NCBI GenBank assembly: GCA_035363255.1
Contig: DAOSES010000001.1
Location: 66,371-130,370, forward strand
Reading direction: 5' to 3'
Origin: T3SED10-260 sp035363255
GTDB taxonomy: Bacteria; Caldisericota; Caldisericia; UBA6126
Length of the DNA stretch: 64,000 bases
A program made the position numbers and the translations under genes. Positions 54,527 to 62,516 of this stretch are shown here, one piece after another. The stretch's first letter is position 1. Each line of letters starts with the position of its first letter. Below the pieces are notes generated by a model. It saw only the letters and a program-made list of their open reading frames with translations, searched no databases and had not been told where the DNA came from.

Positions 54527-55282
54527 TTAAACTCGGGAGTTAATTTGGGCAAACGAGATAAAATAAGGGTCTATTTGTTCTTTGTAGCAATGGCTGATGA
54601 TACGATCCAAATCAATCCAATCCTCCTGGAGGATGACCTTTTGATCGACATCAAAATGGGAGGAGCTACTTAAAACATGCAAAATCTCACAAAGTCTTGA
54701 GTTTAGTGAAAGCAATCTTGCATTTTGTTGAGGCTTGCACAACTCACAAAAAATATTCCCTTCCTGGGCATCCAGATAAACCTGCTTTGGTATGGGGGAA
54801 AGACCAAGCAAGGCATCACAGATTGAGCAGTTCTTCCATCTTTGAGCATGTCCTTGCACCGAAAGGAAAAATAACAAAAATGAATACAAGCCATGGTATA
54901 AAGGCACTTTCTTGCTTTTCCACTGAAAAAAAAGGGACTGAGCTCTATGAAATAAAGAAATCTGTGGAATGGCATAGGGAGTATATTTGTCGAGAAGCAT
55001 CGCTAAAAATTGCCAGGCAAAAAGATAGTCAATGTTTTGTCGATCAGTAAGAAAAGATTCAGCAGAACATATTTCTGTGACAGTATAAAAACCATTTTTT
55101 TCGTACAACTGAATATAAGCGAAGGCAGGAGGCTCGGTAGCACAAGCCCAACGATGCAAAGGTGTTCTTGCGCTTTTGCAAAGGGCCATTATCTTTCCTT
55201 GCTCCAAAGTATAGAAATGTAGGAGCTTGTCCTTCTCACGATATTTTCTGCTTTGCAAAAGAAGTGCGGTAGTTTTAATCAT
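54527..55282 (-). CDS. recO: DNA repair protein RecO
   Basis: RecO loads RecA onto SSB-coated single-stranded DNA with RecR in gap repair. The 251-residue protein begins with the OB-fold signature IKTTALLLQSRKYREKDKLL, followed by FYTLEQGKIMALCKSAR. It has a Cys4 zinc site made of CSICDALL and FCELC. I use ATG 55282; an in-frame TTG lies just before it. It is the first gene of a four-gene minus-strand cluster and diverges from the small gene at 55370. Confidence 0.88.
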   Translation of the reverse strand: MIKTTALLLQSRKYREKDKLLHFYTLEQGKIMALCKSARTPLHRWACATEPPAFAYIQLYEKNGFYTVTEICSAESFLTDRQNIDYLFAWQFLAMLLDKYTPYAIPQISLFHRAQSLFFQWKSKKVPLYHGLYSFLLFFLSVQGHAQRWKNCSICDALLGLSPIPKQVYLDAQEGNIFCELCKPQQNARLLSLNSRLCEILHVLSSSSHFDVDQKVILQEDWIDLDRIISHCYKEQIDPYFISFAQINSRV

Positions 55283-55303
55283 CAACTCTCAGCTTTCCAC
55301 CTA

Positions 55304-55332
55304 TTGAAGTTTAAACATTATTGAGCTATAAA
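55304..55332 (+). promoter_or_regulatory. Promoter of the small HTH-like gene
   Basis: TTGAAG (55304-55309) and TATAAA (55327-55332) are separated by exactly 17 bp, about 40 bp upstream of the TTG start at 55370. This supports the downstream ORF as a real gene. Confidence 0.5.
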
Positions 55333-55369
55333 ATGTTGCTGTAATACTTAGTAGAAAAGAGGTAATTGC

Positions 55370-55837
55370 TTGGAAGAAATTCTGGAAGGTTTGCTTAGGC
55401 AATACAGCACATTTCGCGAGCAATACAACAAGCTCTCCACCCTTGAGTCTTTTCGTTCGGGCTGTATCATCACCATTTTGCCTGCTAAAGATGACTGTAT
55501 CAAGCGGTCTTACATTCCTTTCGGTATTTTGCAAAAAAATATCATGAAGGGTCGTATCGAAACCATGGAGCGCACACTTGCAAAACTTAAACCCTGGGAC
55601 CGAAATTTTATCAGTCTGCGATATTTTGAACTTCAGTCCAGAGATTTTGTAATGGCATTTTTGCAAATACCTTCGATATCCACCTATAAGCGAATAAGGC
55701 ATCGTACTTTGTTGAAGTATTACTTTTACTTGATTAGAGATCCTGGTTTTGACCTTTACTTCTGGGATTACATGCATATCAAAACTCAGCTTATAGCAGT
55801 TTTTTCTGAGCTGCTTCCCCTAAAGGGCGCAAAATAA
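55370..55837 (+). CDS. Small helix-turn-helix-like protein, TTG start
   Basis: This 155-residue basic protein starts at TTG (55370) with an AGAGGT ribosome site about 7 nt upstream and a good promoter. The central part reads TLAKLKPWDRNFISLRYFEL, then SISTYKRIRHRTLLKYYFYL. The second stretch resembles the recognition-helix end of sigma-70 region 4 or of ArpU/RinA-type phage regulators. I infer DNA binding. No family can be named with confidence. Its 3' end overlaps the convergent TPR/ligase gene by 47 bp, and an opposite-strand ORF covers much of it. Confidence 0.6.
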   Translation: MEEILEGLLRQYSTFREQYNKLSTLESFRSGCIITILPAKDDCIKRSYIPFGILQKNIMKGRIETMERTLAKLKPWDRNFISLRYFELQSRDFVMAFLQIPSISTYKRIRHRTLLKYYFYLIRDPGFDLYFWDYMHIKTQLIAVFSELLPLKGAK

Positions 55838-56999
55838 TGATGGGAGTTCTTTGATCACCATTACCCGCTGGGTTGTCGCTTAATGCGTTTTCAATTGGTT
55901 TTTTAAGTTTGTGATCTGAAACTCCGACTGCCCAAGCAATTTGAAGGTCATTGGCATCCACGATTGCGGTATCGTATCCAGTAAGTTCTTTAACTTCCTG
56001 GCAGGTTTTGCGGGAGTCTTTCGGTCCCAAAACCACATAATAATCGAAGGGAGGAATAGCTCCAGGCATATCGTCGATCAAAGCTGCCTGCTCGCCTGCA
56101 AATCGATAGAACATACCACTCCCAGGGATTATTTTGCTCCATAGTCCTCCGAAAAAAGCAGAAAACAAAATTCGCAAAGCTCCTGTTTCTTGAATGGCTG
56201 CCTGCATGGATAATGGATTGCACAGGGGAGCGTTTCCCCCAAAGGGATATTGATCATCATGGACAAAGCGTGAAAGGAGTTTGGCTAAAGGAGAGGGTGA
56301 GATACTGTCAACCGAATAAATTCGTCTTTCTGCAAGTGCAACCACACAGGAAGCAATTGTTAAAATATCCCCTTTTTTTCGTATTTCCTTTGTATATAGG
56401 TCCATCACCTGGGGAATATCCATACCAGGCATAATAATCTCTGTTTTGATAGCAAGTCGTTCATACCCTCCCTTATTGGTTGGGAAGGGGTCAATAAGCA
56501 CTTTTTCTGAGCTAAGCTCGTTCCAGGTTTTTTTGATATCACGACTGAAGGAATGCTTCATCCCCAAAGCCAAAACTTCGAGAGCTTTGTCTTTTTGACC
56601 AATATGAACAAGAGCTAAGGCATATCTGATAAATTCTTTATCGTGAAAATTGGAGGGTTTAAATGAGATGAACCACTCATAATAATGGATGGCTTTTTCC
56701 CAGTTGGATTTCTCGTAGTATATGTTCGAAACTCTTTTTAAAAAATAACGTAATGGTGATAAAGTTGTGGTATTCATCCGGTCTTTGGCATCTATCAAGG
56801 GGAGTTCGTAAAAAGGGAGTGCTTTATCGATATCTTTGAGATAGTAACGATAAATATCTCCCATAAACAGGGACCACCAGTCATGTTTAGGGTCTTGCTC
56901 GTATGCTTTCTGAAACACATGAATACATTCAAGATAGCTCTTTTGTTGAAGGAAGGAGTCAGCCTCCTGCCAGATAGCGTATCTTTGGGTGAAGTTCAT
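55791..56999 (-). CDS. TPR protein fused to an F420-0:glutamate ligase-like domain
   Basis: About 402 residues from ATG 56999 (GGAG 8 nt upstream); an ATG five codons earlier (57014) overlaps guaA. The first ~165 residues are TPR-like (ECIHVFQKAYEQDPKHDWWS, AIHYYEWFISFKPSNFHDKE). The rest resembles a non-canonical CofE/F420-ligase family (PF01996): KGDILTIASCVVALAE, then GNAPLCNPLSMQAAIQE, then IDDMPGAIPPFDYYVVLGP, AIVDANDLQ and a C-terminal RTPIIILRP. True CofE adds glutamates to coenzyme F420, but no other F420 gene is visible here. The substrate may be different. It directly follows guaA and is probably cotranscribed with it. Confidence 0.75.
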   Translation of the reverse strand: MNFTQRYAIWQEADSFLQQKSYLECIHVFQKAYEQDPKHDWWSLFMGDIYRYYLKDIDKALPFYELPLIDAKDRMNTTTLSPLRYFLKRVSNIYYEKSNWEKAIHYYEWFISFKPSNFHDKEFIRYALALVHIGQKDKALEVLALGMKHSFSRDIKKTWNELSSEKVLIDPFPTNKGGYERLAIKTEIIMPGMDIPQVMDLYTKEIRKKGDILTIASCVVALAERRIYSVDSISPSPLAKLLSRFVHDDQYPFGGNAPLCNPLSMQAAIQETGALRILFSAFFGGLWSKIIPGSGMFYRFAGEQAALIDDMPGAIPPFDYYVVLGPKDSRKTCQEVKELTGYDTAIVDANDLQIAWAVGVSDHKLKKPIENALSDNPAGNGDQRTPIIILRPLGEAAQKKLL

Positions 57000-57004
57000 A
57001 CCTT

Positions 57005-58522
57005 TCACTCCCATTCGATAGTACCAGGTGGCTTGGAGGTGATATCGTAAACCACACGGTTGATTTCGACAACTTCATTGGTGATTCGGTTACTGATTCT
57101 TTCAAGGACGTCATGGGGTATTTTATGCCAGGTCGCAGTCATACCGTCCACAGACTCAACCAGACGTATGGCAACTGTCCATTGATAAGTCCGTTGATCT
57201 CCCATCACTCCGACGCTCCGAATGGGGAGCAGTACCGCAAAACCTTGCCAAATCATGCGTTTCGTGTCATATGCTTTGATTTCTTCGCGCAATATGGCAT
57301 CAGCCTTGCGCAATACGGAAAGTTTGTGTTCATCGATGGATCCAATCACTCGAATCCCAAGACCAGGACCAGGAAATGGGTGCCGATGAACAAAGGATTC
57401 TGACAAACCCAGCTCTTCTCCTATTTTTCTTACTTCATCTTTAAAAAGCATTTTTAATGGTTCGAGAAGAGACAGTTTCATGAAATCGGGCAAACCACCC
57501 ACATTGTGGTGGCTTTTTATCTTTGCAGCCAAACCAGAGACTCCTCCTGAGCTTTCAATCACATCTGGATACAAAGTGCCCTGGAGCAAATACTGAGCGT
57601 TTATTTTTGCGGCTTCTGCATCAAAGGTTTCGATAAAAAGACGTCCGATAAGCTTTCTTTTTTCTTCAGGGTCTTCCACCCCCTTAAGCGCATCAATAAA
57701 AAGATCTTTTCGATCTAATACCTCAAGATGAACACCCAGGGTGGAAAGCATGGATGAGACTTCGCTAAGTTCGTTTTCTCGCAACAAACCATGGTCCACA
57801 AAAAAACAATGCAGTTGAGAGCCTATAGCCCGATGCACCAGCACAGATGCTACTGTTGAATCAACTCCTCCGCTGATACCAGCAACTACCTTGGCATTTC
57901 CTACTTTCTCACGAATGGCTTCGATTTCTTGAGACACAAAGCTACTCAGGTTCCAGTCCTTGGAAGCATGAACGATATTTTCAGCAAAGTTTCGTAAAAT
58001 TTGTAAACCTTGCTCTGTGTGAAAAACTTCTGGATGAAATTGGATGCCAAACCGTTTTAACGAAAGGGACTGAATCCCAGCGAAAGAGATAGAGGGTGTG
58101 TCAGCTATAGCATCAAAATGTCCAGGAAGGGAAGCAACGCTGTCTTCATGACTCATCCATACAATAGTAGGATTGGAAACTTCTTTCCATAAAGGGGAGG
58201 AGGCACTTAATAAATGAAGCTCGGTTTTTCCATATTCTCTTTTCCCTTTAGCAATCGTGGCTCCATAGTGAAGAGCCATGGATTGAAAACCATAACATAT
58301 ACCAAGGATGGGAATATTTAAGTTCCATATTCCTGGATCAATTTTAGGATGACATTCGCTGAGAGTCGATTCAGGTCCTCCTGATAGAATAAGCCCCTGA
58401 GCTTTGTTTAAAGCTTCAGGGGCTATAGTGTTTGGGAAAATTTCAGCAAAAATGCCCAATTCCCTAATTTTTCGTGCAATTAACTGGGTGGTTTGTGAGC
58501 CAAAATCAATTACGGCTATCAT
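57005..58522 (-). CDS. guaA: GMP synthase (glutamine-hydrolysing)
   Basis: This enzyme converts XMP to GMP using ATP and glutamine. The complete 505-residue protein has a class I glutamine amidotransferase domain (about 1-185) with nucleophile Cys in ILGICYGFQSMA and His/Glu in IQFHPEVFHTE. The ATP pyrophosphatase domain carries the P-loop AGISGGVDSTVAS. The C-terminal dimerisation domain contains HPFPGPGLGIRVIG and ends with YDITSKPPGTIEWE, as in the family. GGGAG precedes the start, and a strong promoter lies in the 65-bp gap upstream. Confidence 0.98.
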   Translation of the reverse strand: MIAVIDFGSQTTQLIARKIRELGIFAEIFPNTIAPEALNKAQGLILSGGPESTLSECHPKIDPGIWNLNIPILGICYGFQSMALHYGATIAKGKREYGKTELHLLSASSPLWKEVSNPTIVWMSHEDSVASLPGHFDAIADTPSISFAGIQSLSLKRFGIQFHPEVFHTEQGLQILRNFAENIVHASKDWNLSSFVSQEIEAIREKVGNAKVVAGISGGVDSTVASVLVHRAIGSQLHCFFVDHGLLRENELSEVSSMLSTLGVHLEVLDRKDLFIDALKGVEDPEEKRKLIGRLFIETFDAEAAKINAQYLLQGTLYPDVIESSGGVSGLAAKIKSHHNVGGLPDFMKLSLLEPLKMLFKDEVRKIGEELGLSESFVHRHPFPGPGLGIRVIGSIDEHKLSVLRKADAILREEIKAYDTKRMIWQGFAVLLPIRSVGVMGDQRTYQWTVAIRLVESVDGMTATWHKIPHDVLERISNRITNEVVEINRVVYDITSKPPGTIEWE

Positions 58523-58549
58523 CGCTTTTCTCCCTGTTTTTTACTATTC

Positions 58550-58578
58550 AGTATAAAGCAAAGAGAGCAATGTGCCAA
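58550..58578 (-). promoter_or_regulatory. Promoter of guaA
   Basis: On the minus strand TTGGCA (58578-58573) and TATACT (58555-58550) are separated by exactly 17 bp. Each matches five of six consensus bases. The inferred transcription start is about 20 bp upstream of the guaA ATG, leaving no room for a riboswitch. Confidence 0.65.
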
Positions 58579-58587
58579 TGAGTTATT

Positions 58588-59334
58588 TTAGAAAGTAAAA
58601 ACTGCTTGAACCGTGATACTGATATCTGTCTGACCAGGCAATAACTCAGGGGCACCTTTTTCAGCTCCAGCAATATCTCGTCCATAAGCAGGAGCTGGAA
58701 CGGGATTCATCCCTCCTGAAATGCTCAATTGGGTCATTTTCAGTACTTTCTCACCATCCGCACTCAAAGCTACTTCAGCACGTTTTCGAGCATCTTTGAC
58801 AGCTAAGTCCAGTGCTTGCATCTGAGCTTCCTGAGAATCATTAACGCCAAAGCTGATTTGGTTGACACGGTTGGCTCCAGCTTTTACAGCTTCATCCAAA
58901 GCAGACCCAAGTAAGTCTACTTTTCTGATAGTGATGCTCAGATTTTGAGTGGTTTGATATCCTATGAGTTCGGGCTGACGATTTTCAACATACTTATACA
59001 TGGGTTGAATGCCATAATGCACGGTTCGGATGTCTTTCTTTTCAATACCAAGCACTTCGAGGGCTTTTACCACTTCTTTTGAAATTTCAGCATTTTTTTC
59101 TTGAGAACCCTGTGCTTGTTCGTGCTCAGTGACTATTCCGAGTTGGAGATAAGCAGTATCAGGCTCAAGTTGGATAGATCCAGTTCCTGAAACAAATACT
59201 TCTCTTTTAGTTTCGGGCACTACTGGAGTTTTTTCCTCTTCATCGCTTGAAGCATAGCTAAAACTCGCAAAACCAGCAAAAATAAGCAAAGCAAGCGTAA
59301 CAATACCTATTTTCATTTTTTTGTTTCGTAACAT
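58588..59334 (-). CDS. Secreted SIMPL-domain (DUF541) protein
   Basis: This ~248-residue exported protein has a signal peptide (MKIGIVTLALLIFAGFASFSYA after a short basic start). A SIMPL domain fills the rest: VSGTGSIQLEPDTAYLQLGI, KKDIRTVHYGIQPMYKY, GANRVNQISFGVND and ALDLAVKDARKRAEVALSAD. SIMPL proteins are periplasmic or extracellular; some relatives are linked to oxidative-stress defence. The exact role is unknown. Two adjacent ATGs exist (59337, 59334); AGGAGG is 2 and 5 nt away respectively, so I prefer 59334. It diverges from the potassium-uptake operon. Confidence 0.88.
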   Translation of the reverse strand: MLRNKKMKIGIVTLALLIFAGFASFSYASSDEEEKTPVVPETKREVFVSGTGSIQLEPDTAYLQLGIVTEHEQAQGSQEKNAEISKEVVKALEVLGIEKKDIRTVHYGIQPMYKYVENRQPELIGYQTTQNLSITIRKVDLLGSALDEAVKAGANRVNQISFGVNDSQEAQMQALDLAVKDARKRAEVALSADGEKVLKMTQLSISGGMNPVPAPAYGRDIAGAEKGAPELLPGQTDISITVQAVFTF

Positions 59335-59455
59335 CATTTCCTCCTAATACTTAGTTTCTTTGAATAAAATACCCTAAATCCAAATTTCAGTTCATTCCAT
59401 TTTCCATATTGGATGCAAAAGGCGAATACAAGAAAACGAGAAGCACTTTACAAAT

Positions 59456-59483
59456 TTGACTTTATGTAAGGGAATATTACAAT
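59456..59483 (+). promoter_or_regulatory. Promoter of the potassium-uptake operon
   Basis: TTGACT (59456-59461) and TACAAT (59478-59483) are separated by 16 bp. Each matches five of six consensus bases. The promoter lies about 40 bp upstream of the first trkA-like start. Confidence 0.65.
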
Positions 59484-59522
59484 TCAGAATTCAAGTGAAA
59501 AAAAGGAAATAAAAATAGAAAA

Positions 59523-60188
59523 ATGTATGCAGTGATTGTTGGATGTGGACTAGTTGGCTCCAGAGTAGCCACGATGCTTAGCAGGGACGGACATACTGTC
59601 TCTATTATTGACCTTGATCCAAGCTCCTTTCATCATCTTGCCCCGGAATTTGACGGTCTGACCATTGTTGGGGTCGGTTTCGATGAAGAAGTTCTTATAA
59701 AGGCTGGTATCCAGGAGGCTGATGTTTTTGCAGCTCTCACCGATAATGACAATGTCAACATCCTTTCATCCGCTGTCGCAAAAAATATCTTTAACGTCCA
59801 ACGAGCCATCACTCGAGTATATGATCCCTCCCGTGAAAAAACTTTTAGAGCCCTGGGCCTGGAAATCGTTACGCCTACCATGATTGGTGCTGAGCAAGTT
59901 TACAGTCGTTTTATCATGGGTGAAAACCTTGCCCATTTATACCTCGGAGAAAACGAAATTGAGTTTTTCGAGCACGCCTACGAACCCCTTGGTAAACAAG
60001 AAAGCATTGCAGAACTCGAAAAAGACGGACAAGTCAGAGTTATTGCCCTCATCAGAAAAGGTAAAAGCTATTTACCTACCTCGGATGAAATCTTACTCAA
60101 GGGTGATCGTATTGTGTCTGCAGTAGCTTTGAGCTCCATGCACAAATCTATTAAAACTTTTGCCAAAAAAAATAATGGCGGGAGCTAA
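59523..60188 (+). CDS. TrkA/KtrA-type potassium-channel regulator (RCK), first copy
   Basis: This 221-residue cytoplasmic protein begins with the nucleotide-binding Rossmann loop VIVGCGLVGSRVATML and the acidic strand end IIDLDPSS (RCK-N, about 1-120). A TrkA-C ligand domain lies near 135-215 (RVIALIRKGKSYLPTSDEIL, then LLKGDRIV). Such proteins form octameric rings that gate TrkH/KtrB channels in response to nucleotides. The ribosome site is weak. A second RCK gene follows after 3 bp. Confidence 0.93.
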   Translation: MYAVIVGCGLVGSRVATMLSRDGHTVSIIDLDPSSFHHLAPEFDGLTIVGVGFDEEVLIKAGIQEADVFAALTDNDNVNILSSAVAKNIFNVQRAITRVYDPSREKTFRALGLEIVTPTMIGAEQVYSRFIMGENLAHLYLGENEIEFFEHAYEPLGKQESIAELEKDGQVRVIALIRKGKSYLPTSDEILLKGDRIVSAVALSSMHKSIKTFAKKNNGGS

Positions 60189-60191
60189 TTT

Positions 60192-60908
60192 ATGTATATT
60201 GTAATTGTAGGTGGAGGTAAAGTTGGTCGAACTTTAGTTTCTGAGTTGCTTGAAGATGGATTTTCTGTAGCTCTGATCGAAAAAGATCATGATAAATGCG
60301 AGGACATTGCTTCTAAGTATAATATTCTTGTTATTCATGGTGATGGAGCCGACTATACAGTTCTGGAATCAGCTGGAACACGAAATGCAGATTTTGTGGT
60401 AGCTGTCACAGGAAGTGATGAAGTCAATTTTGTAGTTTGCCAGCTGGGTAAAATTTCATTCAAAGTGCGCATGAGCCTTGCTCGAGTTAATGACTCCCGC
60501 AATGAAAGCATTTTTAAAAAACTTGGCATTGATTTTGTGTTTACCACTACCAACATCATTTCAAAAATTATCCATGAAACCATTCATTGCAGGGATTGTG
60601 GCTTCCCCTTCGTGGTTCCAACTTTTTTACACCGTAAAAGCAAATTTGACATCATCCGGCTGATTGTGCCCCCTGATTCCCCTTCCATCAACAAACGTTT
60701 CTCTGAAATTCGACTTCCCAGGGAAGCTTTGGCTATATCCTTAGTTCGAAATGAAGAAATCATCATCCCCTATGGAAACACCAAACTTATGGAAAAAGAC
60801 GTTCTTTTCTTCGTATTACGTAAAACCTTGTTGGACGAAGTTAAAAATATCATTGTAGGCCCCTTGGATGCCTTGTCCCAGGAAGAAGACCATGTTACCA
60901 CCGATTAG
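60192..60908 (+). CDS. TrkA/KtrA-type potassium-channel regulator (RCK), second copy
   Basis: This 238-residue paralogue of the preceding gene has the Rossmann motif VIVGGGKVGRTLVSEL and LIEKDHDKCEDIA. The domain boundary is near 130, and a C-terminal TrkA-C part follows (IIPYGNTKLMEKDVLFFVLR). With the first copy it could form a hetero-octameric gating ring. GGGAG lies 8 nt upstream. Its last 17 bp overlap the start of a 37-residue membrane peptide. Confidence 0.93.
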   Translation: MYIVIVGGGKVGRTLVSELLEDGFSVALIEKDHDKCEDIASKYNILVIHGDGADYTVLESAGTRNADFVVAVTGSDEVNFVVCQLGKISFKVRMSLARVNDSRNESIFKKLGIDFVFTTTNIISKIIHETIHCRDCGFPFVVPTFLHRKSKFDIIRLIVPPDSPSINKRFSEIRLPREALAISLVRNEEIIIPYGNTKLMEKDVLFFVLRKTLLDEVKNIIVGPLDALSQEEDHVTTD

Positions 60909-61005
60909 TCGTCCCATTCTTGGCATCTTGCTAGAAGTATTATTCTGCACTTTTCTTTTATTTGTTCAGTTCGGTCTTGCTTTTTTGATCAGTAAAGCCT
61001 ATTAA
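60892..61005 (+). CDS. 37-residue single-span membrane peptide in the trk operon
   Basis: An ORF of 37 codons plus TAA starts at ATG 60892 inside the 3' end of the second RCK gene and ends 8 bp before trkH. The peptide begins MLPPISRPIL and continues as one hydrophobic helix (GILLEVLFCTFLLFVQFGLA) with a basic end, SKAY. AGGAAGAAG precedes the ATG. The overlapping start, the tight fit between genes and the composition suggest a real small subunit, comparable in style with KdpF of the Kdp pump. No homology is claimed. Confidence 0.6.
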   Translation: MLPPISRPILGILLEVLFCTFLLFVQFGLAFLISKAY

Positions 61006-61013
61006 ATAACCCA

Positions 61014-62516
61014 ATGAAAACCATTTTATGGGAAGACTGGAAGACAGTTTTTCATTATTCAGGTATGGCTTTGTTTTTTTTGGGTTTCACGCTCCTGATT
61101 CCCATAATTCTTGGAGTCCTTCTTGGTGAATTTCCCACTGTCATAGATTTCTTGATCGCTTTTTTACTATTCTCTCTCCTTGGTTTGAGTCTCAAAACCT
61201 TCTTCAAGGCTGAAAAAGATGCTTCCTGGCTTCACGGCTTATGCATCACCGCATTCACCTGGATACTTGCCACTTTACTGCTTGCTGTACCCTATACCAT
61301 GAGTGGCTACTTCGGTTCCTACATTGATGCCTGTTTCGATGCCATGAGCGGTCTTACCACCACGGGTTTATCTCTCATACAAAGAGTTGACCACATCCCC
61401 ATCAGCTTGAATGTATGGCGTCACATTCTTACCTTTATTGGAGGTCAGGGAATTATTGTGATCGCTCTTGTTTTCCTTCCTCCCATGGGAGTAGGCTACA
61501 AAGCTTTGGTGGGAGAAGGCAAGGAAGATCGCTTGATACCCAGTGTTCGTGAAACAGGTAAAGCTATTTGGATGATTAGTTTGATTTATCTTCTCATCGG
61601 GACCGGTCTTTTTATGCTCGTCGGCAAACTGACAGGTTTGAGCCCATTGTGGTCCCTATTTCATGGAGTCTGTATGTTTATGTCTGCTTGGAGTACGGGT
61701 GGTTTTGCTCCTCAATCACTTAATGCCCTTTATTATCACCATCCCTTATTTGAAGCGGTTTGTATGCTCTTCTTTATTCTCGGTTCCATGAATTTTGGTT
61801 TACATTTTTACATCTGGTTTAAAGAAAAAAAAGAGTTATTAGCAGATATTGAGATCAAGTCTTTCTTGATAAGTTTTTTTCTTTGCCTGATTCTGCTTTA
61901 CATTGGTTTGGCACAAGCCAGCCCCTACCATTCGGCGGTTTCGATGTTTCGCAAAGGAGCTTTTATTCTCTTATCAGGACATACAGGAACAGGCCAACAA
62001 ACCATATATGCTACTCAATTTTTAAATCAGTGGGGAGACCTGGGTCTTCTTGCGGTGATGCTGGTGATGGTGTTTGGTGGAGCTTCAGGTTCCACCGCAG
62101 GAGGCTTAAAAGGCATAAGAATTGCTTTGTTTTTTAAGGGCGTCCAGTATGAAATTCGTCGTTTCTTTTTTCCGCAAAAAGCTGTATTGGTAGAAAAAAT
62201 TCACCACTTCGGGGATCAAGTAATCTCTGAAAAGATTATCAAATCAGCTTTAATTATTATCATCCTCTATCTTTTAATGCACACTCTCGGAGCTGTTGCA
62301 GGAATGATGAGCGGATATGGCTTTGTTCCAGCTCTGTTTGAGTCTATCTCGGCTGGAGCAAACGTAGGCTTGAGCTGTGGCATCAGCGGTCCCTCCATGC
62401 CTGATGCGCTCAAAATCGTATATACTATCAACATGTTTCTGGGAAGGGTCGAGTTTACCTCTATCTTTGTGTTTGTTTTTTTTGTATTTCGATCATTATT
62501 GCAGAGGAAGCGATGA
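61014..62516 (+). CDS. Trk/Ktr-type potassium uptake channel subunit
   Basis: This 500-residue membrane protein is of the TrkH/KtrB family. It translocates K+ and is gated by the cytosolic RCK proteins encoded just upstream. The four pore-loop filter regions are visible: DAMSGLTTTGLSL, SAWSTGGFAPQ, GHTGTGQQT and SAGANVGLSCG. The length and number of membrane segments fit the family. It begins 8 bp after the small peptide and overlaps the next gene by 4 bp (ATGA). Confidence 0.95.
   Translation: MKTILWEDWKTVFHYSGMALFFLGFTLLIPIILGVLLGEFPTVIDFLIAFLLFSLLGLSLKTFFKAEKDASWLHGLCITAFTWILATLLLAVPYTMSGYFGSYIDACFDAMSGLTTTGLSLIQRVDHIPISLNVWRHILTFIGGQGIIVIALVFLPPMGVGYKALVGEGKEDRLIPSVRETGKAIWMISLIYLLIGTGLFMLVGKLTGLSPLWSLFHGVCMFMSAWSTGGFAPQSLNALYYHHPLFEAVCMLFFILGSMNFGLHFYIWFKEKKELLADIEIKSFLISFFLCLILLYIGLAQASPYHSAVSMFRKGAFILLSGHTGTGQQTIYATQFLNQWGDLGLLAVMLVMVFGGASGSTAGGLKGIRIALFFKGVQYEIRRFFFPQKAVLVEKIHHFGDQVISEKIIKSALIIIILYLLMHTLGAVAGMMSGYGFVPALFESISAGANVGLSCGISGPSMPDALKIVYTINMFLGRVEFTSIFVFVFFVFRSLLQRKR

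Noticed and set aside
55301..55777. Minus-strand ORF of about 158 codons opposite the small HTH-like gene
   Set aside because: The plus-strand frame has a promoter, a ribosome site and HTH-like features. The minus frame has none of these.
58523..58587. Purine riboswitch before guaA
   Set aside because: The promoter lies so close to the start codon that the leader is only about 20 nt, too short for an aptamer.
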